A DNA stretch of 64,000 bases from Jacaranda mimosifolia (lineage: Eukaryota; Streptophyta; Magnoliopsida; Lamiales; Bignoniaceae). A model generated the notes under the pieces. The model was not told the origin of the DNA, made no database searches, and saw only the letters and a list, made by a program, of their open reading frames with translations. This document shows positions 12,501 to 26,200 of this stretch, piece after piece (the first letter of the stretch is position 1; every line of letters starts with the position of its first letter). Made by a program: the position numbers and the translations under genes. The stretch lies in NCBI GenBank assembly GCA_018894105.1, contig CM032117.1:151501-215500 (forward strand), given 5' to 3'.

Positions 12501-14641
12501 TATGTTCATCACCAACATTTGTTTTGTATGGAGAGTGAATCAGAAGAAGGGGTATTGGCGTTGCAGCTATACTCCACACCTGTCCCCCTCTGGTACTGTT
12601 TGAAGTGTCTTTTCTTCTAGCATTTTACAACCACATATTTGCTTGTTTGTGTGCATTTTCTTTTTCTGTGGTCAATTGCATTGTTGTTGAGCCCTATTTT
12701 AGGGATGTGGTAATTGGCTTCCGTGGGACCTGTCTTTGGCTTGCCTTACTTTTGGAAAGAAATGAATTGGATGTTCCTTTGTCTTCTTTCACTTGATAAG
12801 CGTAGGCCAACTTGTCCTCTAACAAGCATGTCAGAGTCCCTACATGAACAATATTTCTGTTTTTGTTTGTAACTCTATTTTTCCCTTATAAACTAAGAAA
12901 TTCACTCAACTTCTTGATTGCACGGCAGAGATTGAGTGGGCCTCCTGGAATGACGATGGACTGGCAAGGGGCACCAGCTAGTCCTAGTTCTTACACTGTG
13001 AAAAGGATACTGCGATTAGAAATTCCTGTGGACAACTATCCTAATGTAAGATTATTGAATAAGCTGGCTCTTTGCTGTCCTTTGTTGATATTTTATTCTC
13101 ATTTTTCAGAGAGAGGGGGTTTCTTTTTCTCCTAGATTGTCTTCTTAATAAGTATTTTCTGGCTTCATAGTTCAATTTTGTTGGGCGACTTTTGGGTCCT
13201 AGAGGAAATTCATTGAAACGAGTGGAAGTCACTACAGGATGCCGTGTCTATATCAGAGGAAAGGGTTCAATAAAGGACCCTGACAAGGTAATGCAAGTGT
13301 TGTTTTCGAAGATACGCCTTTTCCGTGGTCAATTCTAGTGACTTGTAATAAAACAACTATGCAATTGGTAGAAAACTGCACAAATTAGCTTCTGGAATTT
13401 ATGATTATTGCTCGTTGGCATTAATGTTTGAATGTTAAGCAAATTTTAACTCTGCTTGTTTGTGAATTTTCAGGAAGAGAAGCTACGGGGACGACCAGGC
13501 TATGAGCACCTTAATGAGCCACTACATATCCTAATTGAGGCTGATTTACCAGCCAACATTGTTGATATGAGACTGAGGCAAGCACAGGAGATTATTGAAG
13601 AATTGCTGAAGCCAGTGGTAAGCATCTTATTCCAATCCTTTTATGCTCTCTTTTGAAGAAATTAGACTATACGCTTTCTTTTACATCTATGAGTTTCTTT
13701 CTTTTCTGCAACTTCATATTTAAAGAAGTAACTATCATGATGAAATTCATGAGGCAATCATATCAGATTTAAGCACATGGTTAAACGGCTACACTTTCAC
13801 AAGGTCTAAGTTCTGTATATGTGGCTAATGTTGAAAATTTCGGTTGAGCTTTCCAAGTCTCACTTTTTTGTCTGGAACTCCCAACAATATTGACTGTTAA
13901 ACCATTGACTGCCTTTAACAACACATTTCTTTTCCTATCTGCTATTATGACAGTTATCCATCCGCCTACTATTGTAGAAGTATGAGCAGCTCAAAAAGTT
14001 CTTTGGAATTTTGACATATCTATTGCAACTAAATTTTGAGTTAGGGAGAAATTATAGTATAAAATTTACTTAGTTAAAAATTAGATTTTGTGTATTTAAT
14101 ATTTCTATTTGTTGAAATATTTTCTTCTTGTGTTTGTGTTGATCAATTTGTTTTTGCCTTCAGTATTTTGAATATTTATTCAATTAAATTGATGTGTCTC
14201 CTGATTGTTTTAGGGAGACTCTGTATTTTATTACTCCTATTTTTGCAAACAAATCATTAGTAATAGGAGAACATTCTTTTGGAATATGATCTTGGATTTA
14301 TAAATCAAGACACAGTAGTAACAAGAATCCAAGTTAAAACTGGAAAATATTTTTGTTATATTTTTATTATAAAATTTTTCTATTTGATGCATGTACATTT
14401 TTTATTCTCTGAATTAAAAGGTTGAAACATTTAAATCATGCATGGTTAGAGTTAGCGATTGGCATTCTGTGTTCTCATTTTTGCTTTTCTACAGGATGAG
14501 TCTCAGGACTATATAAAGCGGCAGCAATTACGTGAGCTAGCCATGCTGAACTCAAATTTTAGAGAAGAGAGCCCTGGACCAAGCGGCAATGTCTCACCTT
14601 TCAATACCAGTGGAATGAAACGTGCAAAAACAGGACGTTGA
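9542..14641 (+). CDS. STAR/quaking-like KH-domain RNA-binding protein
   Basis: Seven coding exons: 9542-9621, 9756-9847, 11092-11243, 12929-13045, 13171-13287, 13474-13617 and 14495-14641 (TGA), giving 282 aa, the usual family length. The ATG sits in the context GGCATGTCGGG and opens the family-typical N-terminus [15 protein letters not shown]. Residues about 27-60 ([19 protein letters not shown]...) resemble the STAR dimerisation region. The KH domain covers about 130-235, with the RNA-binding GXXG loop as GPRG at 156-159, followed by a helical QUA2-like tail ([12 protein letters not shown]) and a Ser/Pro/Gly-rich end with a basic KRAKTGR terminus that could act in nuclear localisation. Plant homologues include At3g08620 and At2g38610, and rice SPIN1 in flowering control (family knowledge). 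Role here: sequence-specific RNA binding, target unknown. The third intron (11244-12928) is the longest. A pyrimidine-rich leader precedes the ATG. Confidence 0.95.
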
Positions 14642-16556
14642 GATATTAAATTTATAAGCTGTTTGAAGAATTTTCTGCTCTTCTGTGATTGACAGAATCA
14701 TACATCATGGGTATATCTTTCAAAACAAATCGTATCCGCACTTCCTGCCTAGTTGATAATATAACAAATAGTAAACAGGTCTTGGCGGTTGAGGTTTTTG
14801 GGTTGGGCTTTATTTGTTTCATAATGTATTGAACAGAATACAGAAAAGAAAGGGGGTGGGGTAGGGGGTGGAGAAAGGATAAAATGTTGGTTTTATGCTA
14901 GGCTTTGCGATGTAAGTTGTTGAAAACCTATTCATTGGATTGATTCTTGTGTTGGTAATTTTCTAGTGTGATATATGCCATTATTGGTACAGAGTAGCAT
15001 TGAGAAGTTAGATCTTGTAGGTATCATCTTGTTACGACGGTCCACTATTTTACAAGTGAATTGGGATATATTTAAGCAGCAGTTTTCTGCATCTGGGGCT
15101 CATGTTAAAATGAGCCATTTCCTGATACTTCAATGACTACATTCCTTGGAGGGCCTATGATGAAGCTGCAGTTTGGTTTAGTGATTTTCGGATAGAGGGT
15201 TTGATAATGTCTTAAACATGTGTTTCCTTTCCTTGATCTGGTGTAGTTAGGTGGACCTATGGGCACATTCATGTTTATTGTTTAAGAATGCTGCTGCCAT
15301 CAGCCATATATTATGATGGGTGTGTTTGTTACATTATTATGTTTTTTAATTCTATTTCTTGAGGTGTAACTGTTGGACAAAATTTTCTGTTTTGGTGGCT
15401 GAATGAATGAATGTTCTATTTCGTTGTACTATTGATCTCTACTTGTGTGTGTGCTATTGATAATCAGTTTCCTGGTGAGTACTCCTTGTACTATTGGCTA
15501 TTGGAGAGACGAATGCATGTGTTGGTGTTGTGTTTGATGCTTGCAAGTGAAACTCGGACGGTGTACTTGCGTGTTTTGGCTGAACAAAAGGGTCCGGCTT
15601 TCTTGTTATCTTACAATAGCAGACAAACTTCAGTACTAACAATGGGACTAATAATATGTAACAACTATTTGAGCATTACTTATCATGAGTTTAGACCCAC
15701 GTTAAGAATTTTTTGTCTGAGAGATCTTACAATTAACAAAATAAATAATTAAAAGTATTTAACAATATGTGGAGTCTGGAGAGATCAGAGAGAGAGAGCG
15801 TGTAGAAATTAGAATCCCAACAAATCCCAATGCCTGATGGTAGTTAGGTAATATAGGGCCAGGCAGGCCAGTCCAACCCACCAGTTCACCAAACCCACAA
15901 TCCAAATTCCGAATGTACAAACTAGATGGTAAAGGGTGGTTTTCACTTTTCAATGTGTTAGCTGGGTTTGTCATCTATCAAGCGCTTCCTCCTCCGTTCT
16001 TGGGTTCCTTAAACGAACAAATAAACCATAATTAAAAGCCAATATATATTATTTATATACACGCACACACATATAAGAAAAAGGGAAATTTGTAAAATTG
16101 ACATCTGGTATTTTTCTGCGCCGTCGGGGATTAGGGTTTTAGATTCCATTTATAGCTAGCGGCTAGCGCTTACAAAACAAAACACAAGCCTTTGAGTCAA
16201 GAGCAAACAGTGGTAAGTAGTCATTTTTACTGCATTAGCACTTTGGAGCTGCTGCTGATCCTTAAAATTTGCAGTCGGCCGGCCCTCTCTTCCAGCGGAT
16301 CCCGTCACTACAAAAGGTAGTTAAAATTTCTGCAATTTCTATTCTCGCCTGCTTCGCCATATGCATACATCTCTTTTCGATATTCATTTTTATGTGATAC
16401 CTCTCTGTTTTACCTTTTTTTTTTTTTTTTTTTTTTTTTTCTGCATTAGATAGGTTCTCTGTTCATCATGGTTTTTAAATATTACTTCTTTCTGCTATTT
16501 TTCAAAGTGGCATTTTTTGCGTATTATCTTTTGATTCTTCTTTTCCTTTCCTGGAG
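14642..16556. other. Spacer between the KH and RETICULATA-related genes
   Basis: The first 300 bases or so are the KH gene 3'UTR. The middle has no convincing gene; open frames near 15411-15752 look like chance. From about 16120 to 16556 comes the probable leader of the next gene, including a T26 tract (16415-16440). A possible 5'UTR intron (candidate donor AAAG/GTAGTT at about 16317) cannot be confirmed without transcripts. Confidence 0.55.
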
Positions 16557-17657
16557 ATGGCAACGATGGCTCAGCTCCGATATTCTCCTCTTGCCGGTCA
16601 CTATCGCCATTTCACACCCACTCGAGGTCATGTTTTCAGTTTTGCCCCCGGATTTCCTCATGATATTTTCCCCAATAGCCTTTCCCTTCCCTCTTTGCAA
16701 TTTGCTGACGCCAAACAAATAAATCCTAATTTGCTGACCAAAATTCATAGTCCCCGTGCTGCTGCTGGTGGTGGCGATATTGGTGTTGGACGGGGTAATG
16801 GTGATGGGAATGGTGGAGGTGGAGGCTGGAGCGACGGCAGTGGAGATTCGGATGGATCCAGGTCTTCATGGGATGGCTTTGGACCAATTGGGGCCTTTAT
16901 AAATGGATGGAGATCAAGGGTCGCTGCCGATCCACAATTTCCTTTTAAGGTTCTCATGGAAGAGTTGGTGGGCGTTAGTGCTTGTGTTCTTGGAGACATG
17001 GCATCACGTCCCAATTTTGGCCTCAATGAGCTTGATTTTGTGTTCTCCACACTTGTCGTTGGCTCCATAATGAATTTTGTTCTCATGTATCTCTTGGCCC
17101 CGACCATGTCTTCTTCAACCCAAACTCTTCCAGCAATCTTTGCCAGTTCTCCTACAAGCCATATGTTTGAACCTGGGCCTTACAGTTTGTTCAGTAGGCT
17201 TGGTACTTTTGTTTACAAAGGAACTCTATTTGCAGCTGTTGGATTTACTGCTGGACTTTTTGGGACTGCTATTTCGAATGGGTTGATCAAGATGAGGAAA
17301 AAGATGGACCCCAACTTTGAGACACCAAATAAGCCTCCGCCGACAGTTTTGAATGCTATTACTTGGGCAATTCACATGGGTGCGAGCAGTAACTTCAGAT
17401 ATCAAACGTTGAATGGAATTGAATATTTGCTAGACAAGGGGCTTCCGCCATTCCTATTCAAGACCTCAGTTGTGGTGTTGAGGTGCTTGAATAATATTCT
17501 TGGAGGGATGTCATTTGTGGTTTTGGCCAGGTTGACAGGGTCGCAGAGCGTTGAGGGAGCGAAGGCAGCTATTATTCAGGAGGTATCAGCTGAAGTGCAG
17601 GAGAAGCTGGTGGACGAAGCTGATGACTTTCAAACCAGTGAGTCTACTTCAAAGTGA
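16557..17657 (+). CDS. RETICULATA-related (DUF3411) plastid membrane protein
   Basis: A single open exon of 366 codons from ATG 16557 to TGA 17655-17657, no introns. The N-terminus (about 1-70) is rich in Ser, Thr, Pro and Arg and poor in acids, as expected for a chloroplast transit peptide. A Gly/Asp/Ser-rich linker (about 71-107) follows, then the conserved RETICULATA-like domain starting near FGPIGAFINGWRSRVAADPQFPFK. Hydrophobic segments include LDFVFSTLVVGSIMNFVLMY, TLFAAVGFTAGLFGTAI and the region around CLNNILGGMSFVVLARL. Arabidopsis RE and RER proteins sit in the plastid envelope and shape leaf mesophyll; mutants have reticulate leaves (family knowledge). Biochemical function is unknown. 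It is closest in layout to RER2/RER3/RER4. In Arabidopsis, RER2/RER3 (At3g08630/At3g08640) neighbour the KH gene At3g08620, the same pairing as here (from memory). Confidence 0.92.
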   Translation: MATMAQLRYSPLAGHYRHFTPTRGHVFSFAPGFPHDIFPNSLSLPSLQFADAKQINPNLLTKIHSPRAAAGGGDIGVGRGNGDGNGGGGGWSDGSGDSDGSRSSWDGFGPIGAFINGWRSRVAADPQFPFKVLMEELVGVSACVLGDMASRPNFGLNELDFVFSTLVVGSIMNFVLMYLLAPTMSSSTQTLPAIFASSPTSHMFEPGPYSLFSRLGTFVYKGTLFAAVGFTAGLFGTAISNGLIKMRKKMDPNFETPNKPPPTVLNAITWAIHMGASSNFRYQTLNGIEYLLDKGLPPFLFKTSVVVLRCLNNILGGMSFVVLARLTGSQSVEGAKAAIIQEVSAEVQEKLVDEADDFQTSESTSK

Positions 17658-20246
17658 CCCTGGTTATGCCCCACAAGGCTCATCTGATCCGCTTTGTTTT
17701 TCACATGTTATATGAATAAGAAAGATTACTGGTTTACATTTCAAAAATGAAGGTAGTCTCTTTCAAATGGCATCCCCGTTTAGTTCACCCAAGGGCATGG
17801 AGGTGGGTCAAATTGTTATCTTGTATATCTATTTCGTTTCTGCTGACCTATGTATTGAGTCTCACTAGGTTTGAGATGTACAATGATTGGGATGCTTTTG
17901 TTTATAGGAAATCAATTCATGAATCTAGTATTAGTTTCCTTTTAAAAATTCTGTCTGCAGTGCGCTGCAACATTTGGTGGGTTGACTCCGGTGAAGGTTT
18001 GCAATCAACAATTTCACATGTTATTACCTAGTTTATTTTTGTACGTACATATTGGAGAAGATTAATTGCCTACTCCAAGGGGACTAAAGGCTAGAGAGAG
18101 AGTTAAATTTCTGGTGGTCTCATATAAACCTGTGGGAGGCAATGAGTTGTTCGCACAAACGCATGCGAAGCACATATAGGACCCTATAAAATGTGAATTG
18201 TATGTATATATACATAGAGCTGAGGTATGAGAAGTTGAGCAATCTGTTGGTAATTCTGAAGCTGCAGCTTCGTTATTAGTACTCAAGAAATGTTATCCAA
18301 CTTGTTGGCAGCTTCTTGTGCATCATCCTAAGTACATCTAAGAGCCGATAATGAGTTTCGCAACATTTCTCTGGAACCCCTTATTGTCCGGAAAATGCCA
18401 TCGCATGGAGGGATCAGCTGCACATACCAGCATACATCACAGGCCGCTAATAATTAAATCAACATTAAAATGTTATAATACTATAAAACATATACATGTA
18501 TTATAAATACGTTATGTAATATATATACATGTATTGACTCTTTAATTCAAAGTTTCTTAGCTTTTCTCAACAATAAATGATGTTAAAAAAGTCAGCAAAA
18601 AAGAAAATAAAAAAATTCTTATTTCATCGTACTAGACTATGTTATTGTAAAAGAACTATAGAATATTATAAATTATATAATTAATACATATAAGTGGTTA
18701 AAATATAACTTTTAAAAACTAAATTATAATGTCATTCAGTCCGAATATTTCAAATTATGTTTACAATTAATGTGATTCATTTGAATTATACTGAAGTTTA
18801 ATTTACCTCAATTTGGACAGGGGTAGATTCAAGAAGCACTTGCTTTGAATAAATTTTACTAAATTAAGAGTATTTTAAATTGTAAAGTTATTGCAAGTAA
18901 AATTAGTAAATTGTGAATAAAGAAAAACTTTGTTCACATGTTCTAATTTATACAATATATATAATAAATTTAAAGTATTAAAAAAAGGTATAAATAAATA
19001 ATTGGCTTCAACTAAAACTTTGTTTTGCATATTTCGAAACGGTCCCATTCTAAATTCTGACAACTCATATCAATTCTAATTTAAATTGTAAAGCAACTCT
19101 ATTAAGTATAATAGTAAAACGTTAAAATCGAAACAAACATGATTTTGAGAGTCCAACATCGTCCCTCAAAGTGAGTTTAACCGATGAAGCTAGTACCGCC
19201 TGTACTGTGTAGTGCTCCCAAGTCCAACTCCAAGACCAAGAATGTGTTTTCTATTTCGATTGGATTAGGGCTTCTATGAGAGCCCGTCAAACAAAGAAGA
19301 CATCAAGATTTCAATTACTCCATTGTTTTTACTACCTTTATGCCACTAGCCTTTCAATTTCCAGAATATGTGTCGGAATCGCACACTGGGTTAGTGAAAA
19401 CTTTTCCTCCCCCCTGCTTTCTTTCCGCATGCAATATTTCGATGTAGCTTTCTGTATCTCTATGTTTTTCTTTCATACTGAATTGGAACTGAAATTTGTG
19501 AAGAAATTTCTTCTTTCTTTTCTTTTCTTTCTTTCGTTTTTTTGTTAATTGAAGCATTTTACTTGTAAATAAGAATATTAAACAAACAAAGAAAGAAGCT
19601 TTGGGTAGGATCGTTCTTTGGTCTAAATATAGCGGTGCAATTAAAATCAATTCGCTCGAACAGTTTCATTGACTTTTTGAGTATTGGGTTTTGCCTTTAA
19701 GATGCTCTCTCTCCCTCTTTTTTTCCCAATACTTTTGCTTGTCATCCATGCATGCAGTTGAATCATGTTTGCAATTATGCATTTACAAAACCATTTTGTT
19801 CTTCTCAATTTGTATTTGATTTTATAATTATGGGATGCTCAAGTTTGTTTCTTTTTTGATTACTCTTCGCCACTTTTAAGTTGGGGATGATACGTTGCTT
19901 TGGGTTGTATAGTGTCTGTCTAATCAATCCTTTCAGATTCTCCATTGTCTTTGTTCTTTTATTCTACTGGGCAATTGATGTGCACAACTTCTTTAGATGT
20001 CTGACCATGTGGATGCTGTGGATAGTATATTAAAATTCACTGGGAAACCCGTAATATTTGGCAGAATATTTGGTTGTTTGTGGCGATTTTCGTGTGTGGT
20101 AAGATGTTTCTTCCAGATGGTTGCAGTGTGCTATCAATACCCATGTTTTTCGCATTTTGAGGCATTGATTATCTGAATTACAGGTCAGTTCAGCATTTGG
20201 CTGCTCTTCTGAGTTGGTAAGTCTGCCTAATCATTCTTCTGTAGCA
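17658..20246. other. Spacer and 5' leader of the SNF2 gene
   Basis: The RETICULATA-related 3'UTR is followed by AT-rich spacer (about 18450-19150) without a recognisable gene. From about 19180 a more mixed-base leader begins. A likely 5'UTR intron ends at the acceptor TTACAG (20178-20183), since the coding ATG lies in the exon that starts at 20184. Its candidate donor is TG/GTTAGT near 19388. The frame upstream of the ATG stays open within that exon, so a short N-terminal extension cannot be excluded. Confidence 0.5.
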
Positions 20247-23200
20247 ATGGCTTCAGCGGATCCTATAGATATCAGTTCATCAGACAGTGATTCTGATTTA
20301 CGGGAAATAGACAATTATAGAGATGAGTCTCCAGTTAGGGATAGCTCCTTTTCTGTCAATGCCAGGATTCTTCCATCTTGGGCACCTCCTACTCATGCTA
20401 ATTTGACAGGTAACCCCTGCAATGTTGAATATAGATAGCTTTATTGTGTTAGAACTGATGTTGTAATCATATAGCCTGGAACACAATTTGCAGGTTACAA
20501 TGGTCCTTCTCGTAAGGACCCTTCTTCTTCTAAGAGGCAGATTGTTTATGATGAATTTTTGGCAAGACCGCATGAGCGATTGAATGTGTCAGAGAATGTT
20601 GGAGCTTCAAGTTCAAGGATGGATGGAAGTTTTCACCAAAAAAATGGTTCAAATAATTCTGGTAGATTGGTTACAAATCATGAAATACATTCTTCTCATC
20701 AACCTATGAAGAGGGCCCTTCCTGCATCCTTTCAGCCTCCTACATCTAATGTGCGATCGAACAACCTAGTGGAGAATGTTGGTGCCGGTGATTTTCGGGA
20801 AACTCATGGAAAATCATACCAATCCGCTTCATGGTCAAATTCTTCTAACGGAAAGAACTCAATGAAAGAAAATTTTACCTGGGGCAGTGGGAATGATTCA
20901 TCGTTGTACGAGAAAAAAGGAAATAGACTATTACCTCCATCTTTGATGCCTGGAAAACATTCTTCAACGACCCCATTTGTTGGTTCAAATGATTCCTTCA
21001 ATCACATTGGGTTAGGTGAAGAAAGGCCCGCAGGAGCAGATGAGAGATTTGTTTTTCAAGCAGCTGTTCAGGTATTTGTTAGTGCATTTTGGTGGTTTTA
21101 GTCTTCATTGGTGACCATTCTTGATTATGTAGTCATTTCTCAACTGAGGGCTTGTTCTTAGATTTTGATTGATATGGGGCTCCGAGTTCATATTTTGCAA
21201 TTTTTCTGAGCAGTGAAACAATATTTTGCAAAGGAATAATGGTGATCGTGAAAGAGGCCAAGCTTTTATTTTTGCATCCTTTCTAGATGATTTGAAAACC
21301 CAGTGTTCATTATAGGTTACTGTTTGAAGATGAGGAGATGTTAAAAGAAGGATGAGATCATGAGAATGTATTTTTTATAATCGGGATTTGGTGAGTTCTA
21401 ATAGGGTTTATTTGATAATGATCTAACTACAGTGTCCGGTAATGGGTCGTTTGCCTCCAAGATTACAGCCGGCCCTCCACTTGTTATTCTCAGTTCGGAT
21501 TGCCTGCGGTATTGCTTAGAGTGACATAGTTACTCACTGTTACCATGGGCAACATTATGCATGCTATATTTCGTTGTTTCAGTCTCAAAAATGTTCCCTG
21601 GAAAATGGCCTTTGCAGATATACCAGAACTAGATTAGATGTCTTTTTGGAGCCATTATTTGTGGTGCTGAGTATGGGATGCTAGAGTAGGGATTTGAAGT
21701 ATGGCATGCCTGTCCTGGTTTAATATAGTATTCTTGATTGCTAATCTTTATTGGCTGAGTTGGTAATTTGTGATGTTTTCAGTTTCTACTCCATTCCTTT
21801 TTCAATTGTTATATCATTTTTATGACTTGCCAGCTGTTCTTTTCTTTTTGTTGATAAGATTCACTTTCTCCCAAATTTTATGAGTGCTTCTCTCTTCTTT
21901 ATGATCGCCTTGCTATAAACCTAGTTTCACACCTATTTTTGTTTAACTACTGAAGTGCGAACAAGTTCATATTGGATGTTATGTGTTTTCCCTGCAGGAT
22001 CTTCATCAACCTAAAGTTGAAGCTACTTTACCTGATGGTCTCTTGTCAGTTTCTCTTCTTAGGCACCAGGTTCTTGTCTGCTTATGCTGGACATCCTTTT
22101 AATGGCATTCTCTATTTCTGGTTTTTAAGCACAGAACTTGTCACTTTTCAGAAAATTGCTTTGGCATGGATGCTTAATAAGGAATCATCTGGTTTATGTT
22201 TAGGGGGAATTCTGGCTGATGACCAGGTCAGCAAGCTAGATTTGGTTGATCTTTGTTTCTACTTCAAGTTTCCTGCACAAGTTCCACCTTTTTGGACTTT
22301 TGGCTGGAGATTCAGTCAATTATAATTTTCTTACTGCAGGGCCTTGGTAAGACTGTGTCAATGATTGCCCTCATACAGATGCAGAGGGCTTTGGAAGCAA
22401 AATCTAAACCCAAGGACTTGTGTAATACCAGAACTGAAGCCTTGAACTTGGATGATGATGATGGAAGTGGTGGTTGTATTGCACTTGATGATGCAAACCA
22501 GATTAAAGAGAGTGATGATTTTACAATACTTCCACAAGCGAGTAATACAATTAAGGGATTCCACAGCAGGAGGCCAACAGCGGGTACATTGATTGTTTGT
22601 CCAGCTAGTGTTCTTCGACAATGGGCCCGGGAGCTAGATGAGAAAGTTACTGATGAAGCTAGACTTTCTGTTCTAATTTATCATGGAGGCAATAGGACTA
22701 AGGATCCTGCTGCATTGGCAAAATATGATGCAGTTTTAACTACATATGCCATTGTGACAAATGAAGTTCCAAAGCAACCTTTGGTTGAAGAGGATGATGA
22801 TGAAACAAAAGATGGAGAGCGATATGGATTATCTTCTGCATTCTCCATGGAGAAGAAACGAAAAAAGACATCTGCTACTAAGAAGAAGAAGGGTAAAAAA
22901 GAAATTGATGTGTCTGCGTTTGATAGTAATTCTGGTACACTAGCAAGAGTGAAATGGTCTAGGGTTGTTTTGGATGAATCTCAAACAATAAAAAATCACA
23001 GAACCCAAGTGGCTAGAGCCTGCTGTAGTCTTAGAGCAAAACGAAGATGGTGCTTATCAGGAACACCAATACAAAATTCTGTAGATGAATTATTCAGCTA
23101 CTTCAGATTTTTGAGATATGATCCATATGATAAGTACAAAACGTTTGCCTCCTCTATCAAGGCCCTGATCTCTAGAGATTCAGTGAAAGGTTACAAGAAG

Positions 23201-26200
23201 CTTCAAGTTGTCTTAAGGAATATCATGTTGCGCCGAACAAAAGGTGATTCCATATGTTATTCTAGTCATTTATTATAGATAGCATGGTTAAATGTGAAGA
23301 TACTGAAACTATCACATTGTTTAGTGAAAAAACTCTATACAACTAATAATGTTTTGCATAAAGCTAATTGATAATATGATGTAACACAATTATCTGTGGT
23401 CATTCTTGTCGTACAAATAGAAATACAAGTTTGGGAACTGATTTGCAAACCAAAATCATATAACATATATATCGGATTGTCCTCTTCTTTTCATTGTAAC
23501 TGTTAAAACTTTTGATTATTCTCTCCTGATGTTTTAGATTGTGCTTACAATTTTAAAAGTTCAAGTTCATGTATGATTGTTCCAATAATGTAATATTTAC
23601 ATTTTTAGAGAAATATTCAATGAAATTGGTATTGGAAAATTATGTCAGTTTTAGCACTGATCACCTCCGATGAGATGATGGTGTTTATGGACATCAGTGA
23701 TTAACTTGACATGGATTCCACTTCAACCTTGTGAAGAGGAAAAATTAATAGTTAACTGATCCACACTTGTTCCTGTGGTCAGGTGGCCCTTTTCTTTTGC
23801 TATGAAAATATATTGAATGCTATAATCCATTAAGTTAAACAAAAATTTAAAAATAGCATAAAACATCCAAAAGAATATCTGAAAATTGAAAATATGAAAT
23901 AGATGCTCAACTTTTGACAGAAACAAAAAACTGTACAGCTTCACACCGTCGGGAATGGTTATGTATTTGCTAAAAGTAGCTTGTAAGACTTCAACAACCC
24001 TGTGTAATGGTACACCTTTTCCCTTGTAAGGACCTCCAGTTTATTTCTTCCCACTTCATGTAAATTAGCTTCCAAATCTGTTGACTCGAGCACTTCTTTA
24101 GAACCAGGTTTTTCGTCATACTTGATAACACTTGACAATTGAACATGCTTTAGCTGTGACTGAGAGAAATTTAGAATTTCTCAAGTTTTAGTTGACTTTT
24201 AGTTTAGATTGTGCTTGCAGCATTCCATCTGATTCTAGAATTTGCATTCGCTGCTCATTTAAGTCTTACTTAGAGTTTATATGTTTTTGTTTTCCAATTT
24301 TTTGCATCTTGGTTGTGCTTGTTTCTAATAAAATTTGGTTAACATCTTTTGTTTTGCCCTTTCTGATTAACTTGCATACTCAGATGGTCAGTTGATTTGG
24401 ATTCACAACATTTCTAGAATTATTGTATTGGAAATAGTGATAATCTTTTCCTCATTGTGGCTTAGGTACATTCATTGATGGTGAGCCTATAATCACCCTA
24501 CCTCCCAAAAGAGTACATTTGACGAGGGTGGATTTCTCTTTAGAAGAACGCACTTTCTATAATAAACTTGAAGCAGATTCACGCAAACAATTCAAGGTCT
24601 GCCTGTTTCTGTATATATGCGTGTGCGTGTCTCCAGTCTATTTATCCCTTGCCATCTATTGTGTGCAAATCATGAGTTTTGCTACTGCTGATGCTGACAC
24701 TTATTCCTGTAGATGAGGTCAATATCGCCTGCTCGTGTTTTTCTCTCCTCTTTTGGGAACAGTGTTATTTATTTATTCTTTTTTGTCTTAGTTTCCTCCT
24801 CAAATTTGTTTATCCTGCTGTCTAATTTCAGAACAGTTGCAGAGCCTCTAATAATCTATATTGATTTCTTTTCATGTGAAAGAATTGAATTGCTAGAACC
24901 AACCATATCAATAAGACCATTAAGACCTGTTGCTGCAACTGCTCAGTATATGTTTTTCAGTTTCTCCGATTGAAAAGCTTATTCTGTTTGCTTTGATTAA
25001 ATAGAAGTCTACCATGTTGTTTGGATATTGTTTGCGTAAATGATGTGAAGTCGTAATTGTGTTGCTACTTTACAGAAGCAAACAGTTCCTTAAGTCATTT
25101 ACAATGGGCTAAGTTCCCTTTGAAGTTAGAAAGAAAGGTATATTGGAATAAGGGATCTGAGATATAGTCAAAAGCATTCTGAGACTGTCTGTCTAAGATT
25201 CTTATAAATAGTCATCATTATTTTAAGCAGTCACTTGGACGAACATCAAAAATGTCATACTATGCTCTTAGGTTGGCCAAATTTTATGATACCAGTTGCA
25301 CGCAATGCTCCCCTTGTTGCTAGATTGACAGAATGTTATTTTATATAGACACTTAGTCAGCCCTCTCTCTTTTTTTTCTGGTTAAATATCTTTTATAACA
25401 CTTCATATTGATGTTTTACACATGTAAGGAATAGTAGGGTGATTCACCATATAAAGAGACATCAAAATAATATCTTCTCACCACGCATCTCTCATGAGCA
25501 AAAGTGAGAGGATCTCGGCCCTTTAAGTTGACAAATGTAATTTCTTGCTTTTTCATGGTTCTTTAAAAATGATGAATATGTGTATGGCACCTGAATAAGT
25601 AAACTAAGAACCTTTCCCTTTTCTTCCAGTAACCAATCATAAGTCCTGCTAATCTAAAGCAATGCATGAATCTTGTCACACTAGGTCCTGCTAATTTAAA
25701 GCAACACATCAATCTTGTCACACTTGACGGAGTCATTGCCAATCTTCCCCTCTTCTTTCCAGAAAACCTGCAGTCTTCAGGTCATGAGCCTGATGAATGG
25801 ACGCTAGAAAGATAAAGAAGAAGCAGACGCATGAATGGAAGGTGCAAGAGTAGGCTTTGAATTTCATTCAATTATAGTGGCAAAATGAATAGAATAAATT
25901 AGCTTTTAGCTCTGGAAGGCATCTTTGGATCATGGAACTTTCATGCTCATATAGCAAAAAATGATCTAATTTCTAAAAAATAGCTCAGAGAGTGAATGGT
26001 TGGGAAGTGGCTAATTCAAAGGAAGGCATGCCCGACTGGGAGCAGTAATATCATTCCTATTCATTGACTTCTCATCTAATCAAAACAATAACTTCAAATC
26101 GTCATTGTAGTAGGTAAAACAAGATGAAAAGAGTAAATTATTGATCAACTACAACTTTCTGCAAGCATGCTGGAAATAAGTTTACATGAAGTTAATGAAA

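Noticed and set aside
16745..17107. 120-codon minus-strand frame inside the RETICULATA-related gene
   Set aside because: It is the antisense shadow of a well-supported gene; the Pro-rich sequence mirrors the Gly-rich linker.
20214..20246. Extended SNF2 N-terminus beginning MVSLPN
   Set aside because: That codon is TTG; the first ATG in frame is 20247 and it opens the acidic motif typical of the family.
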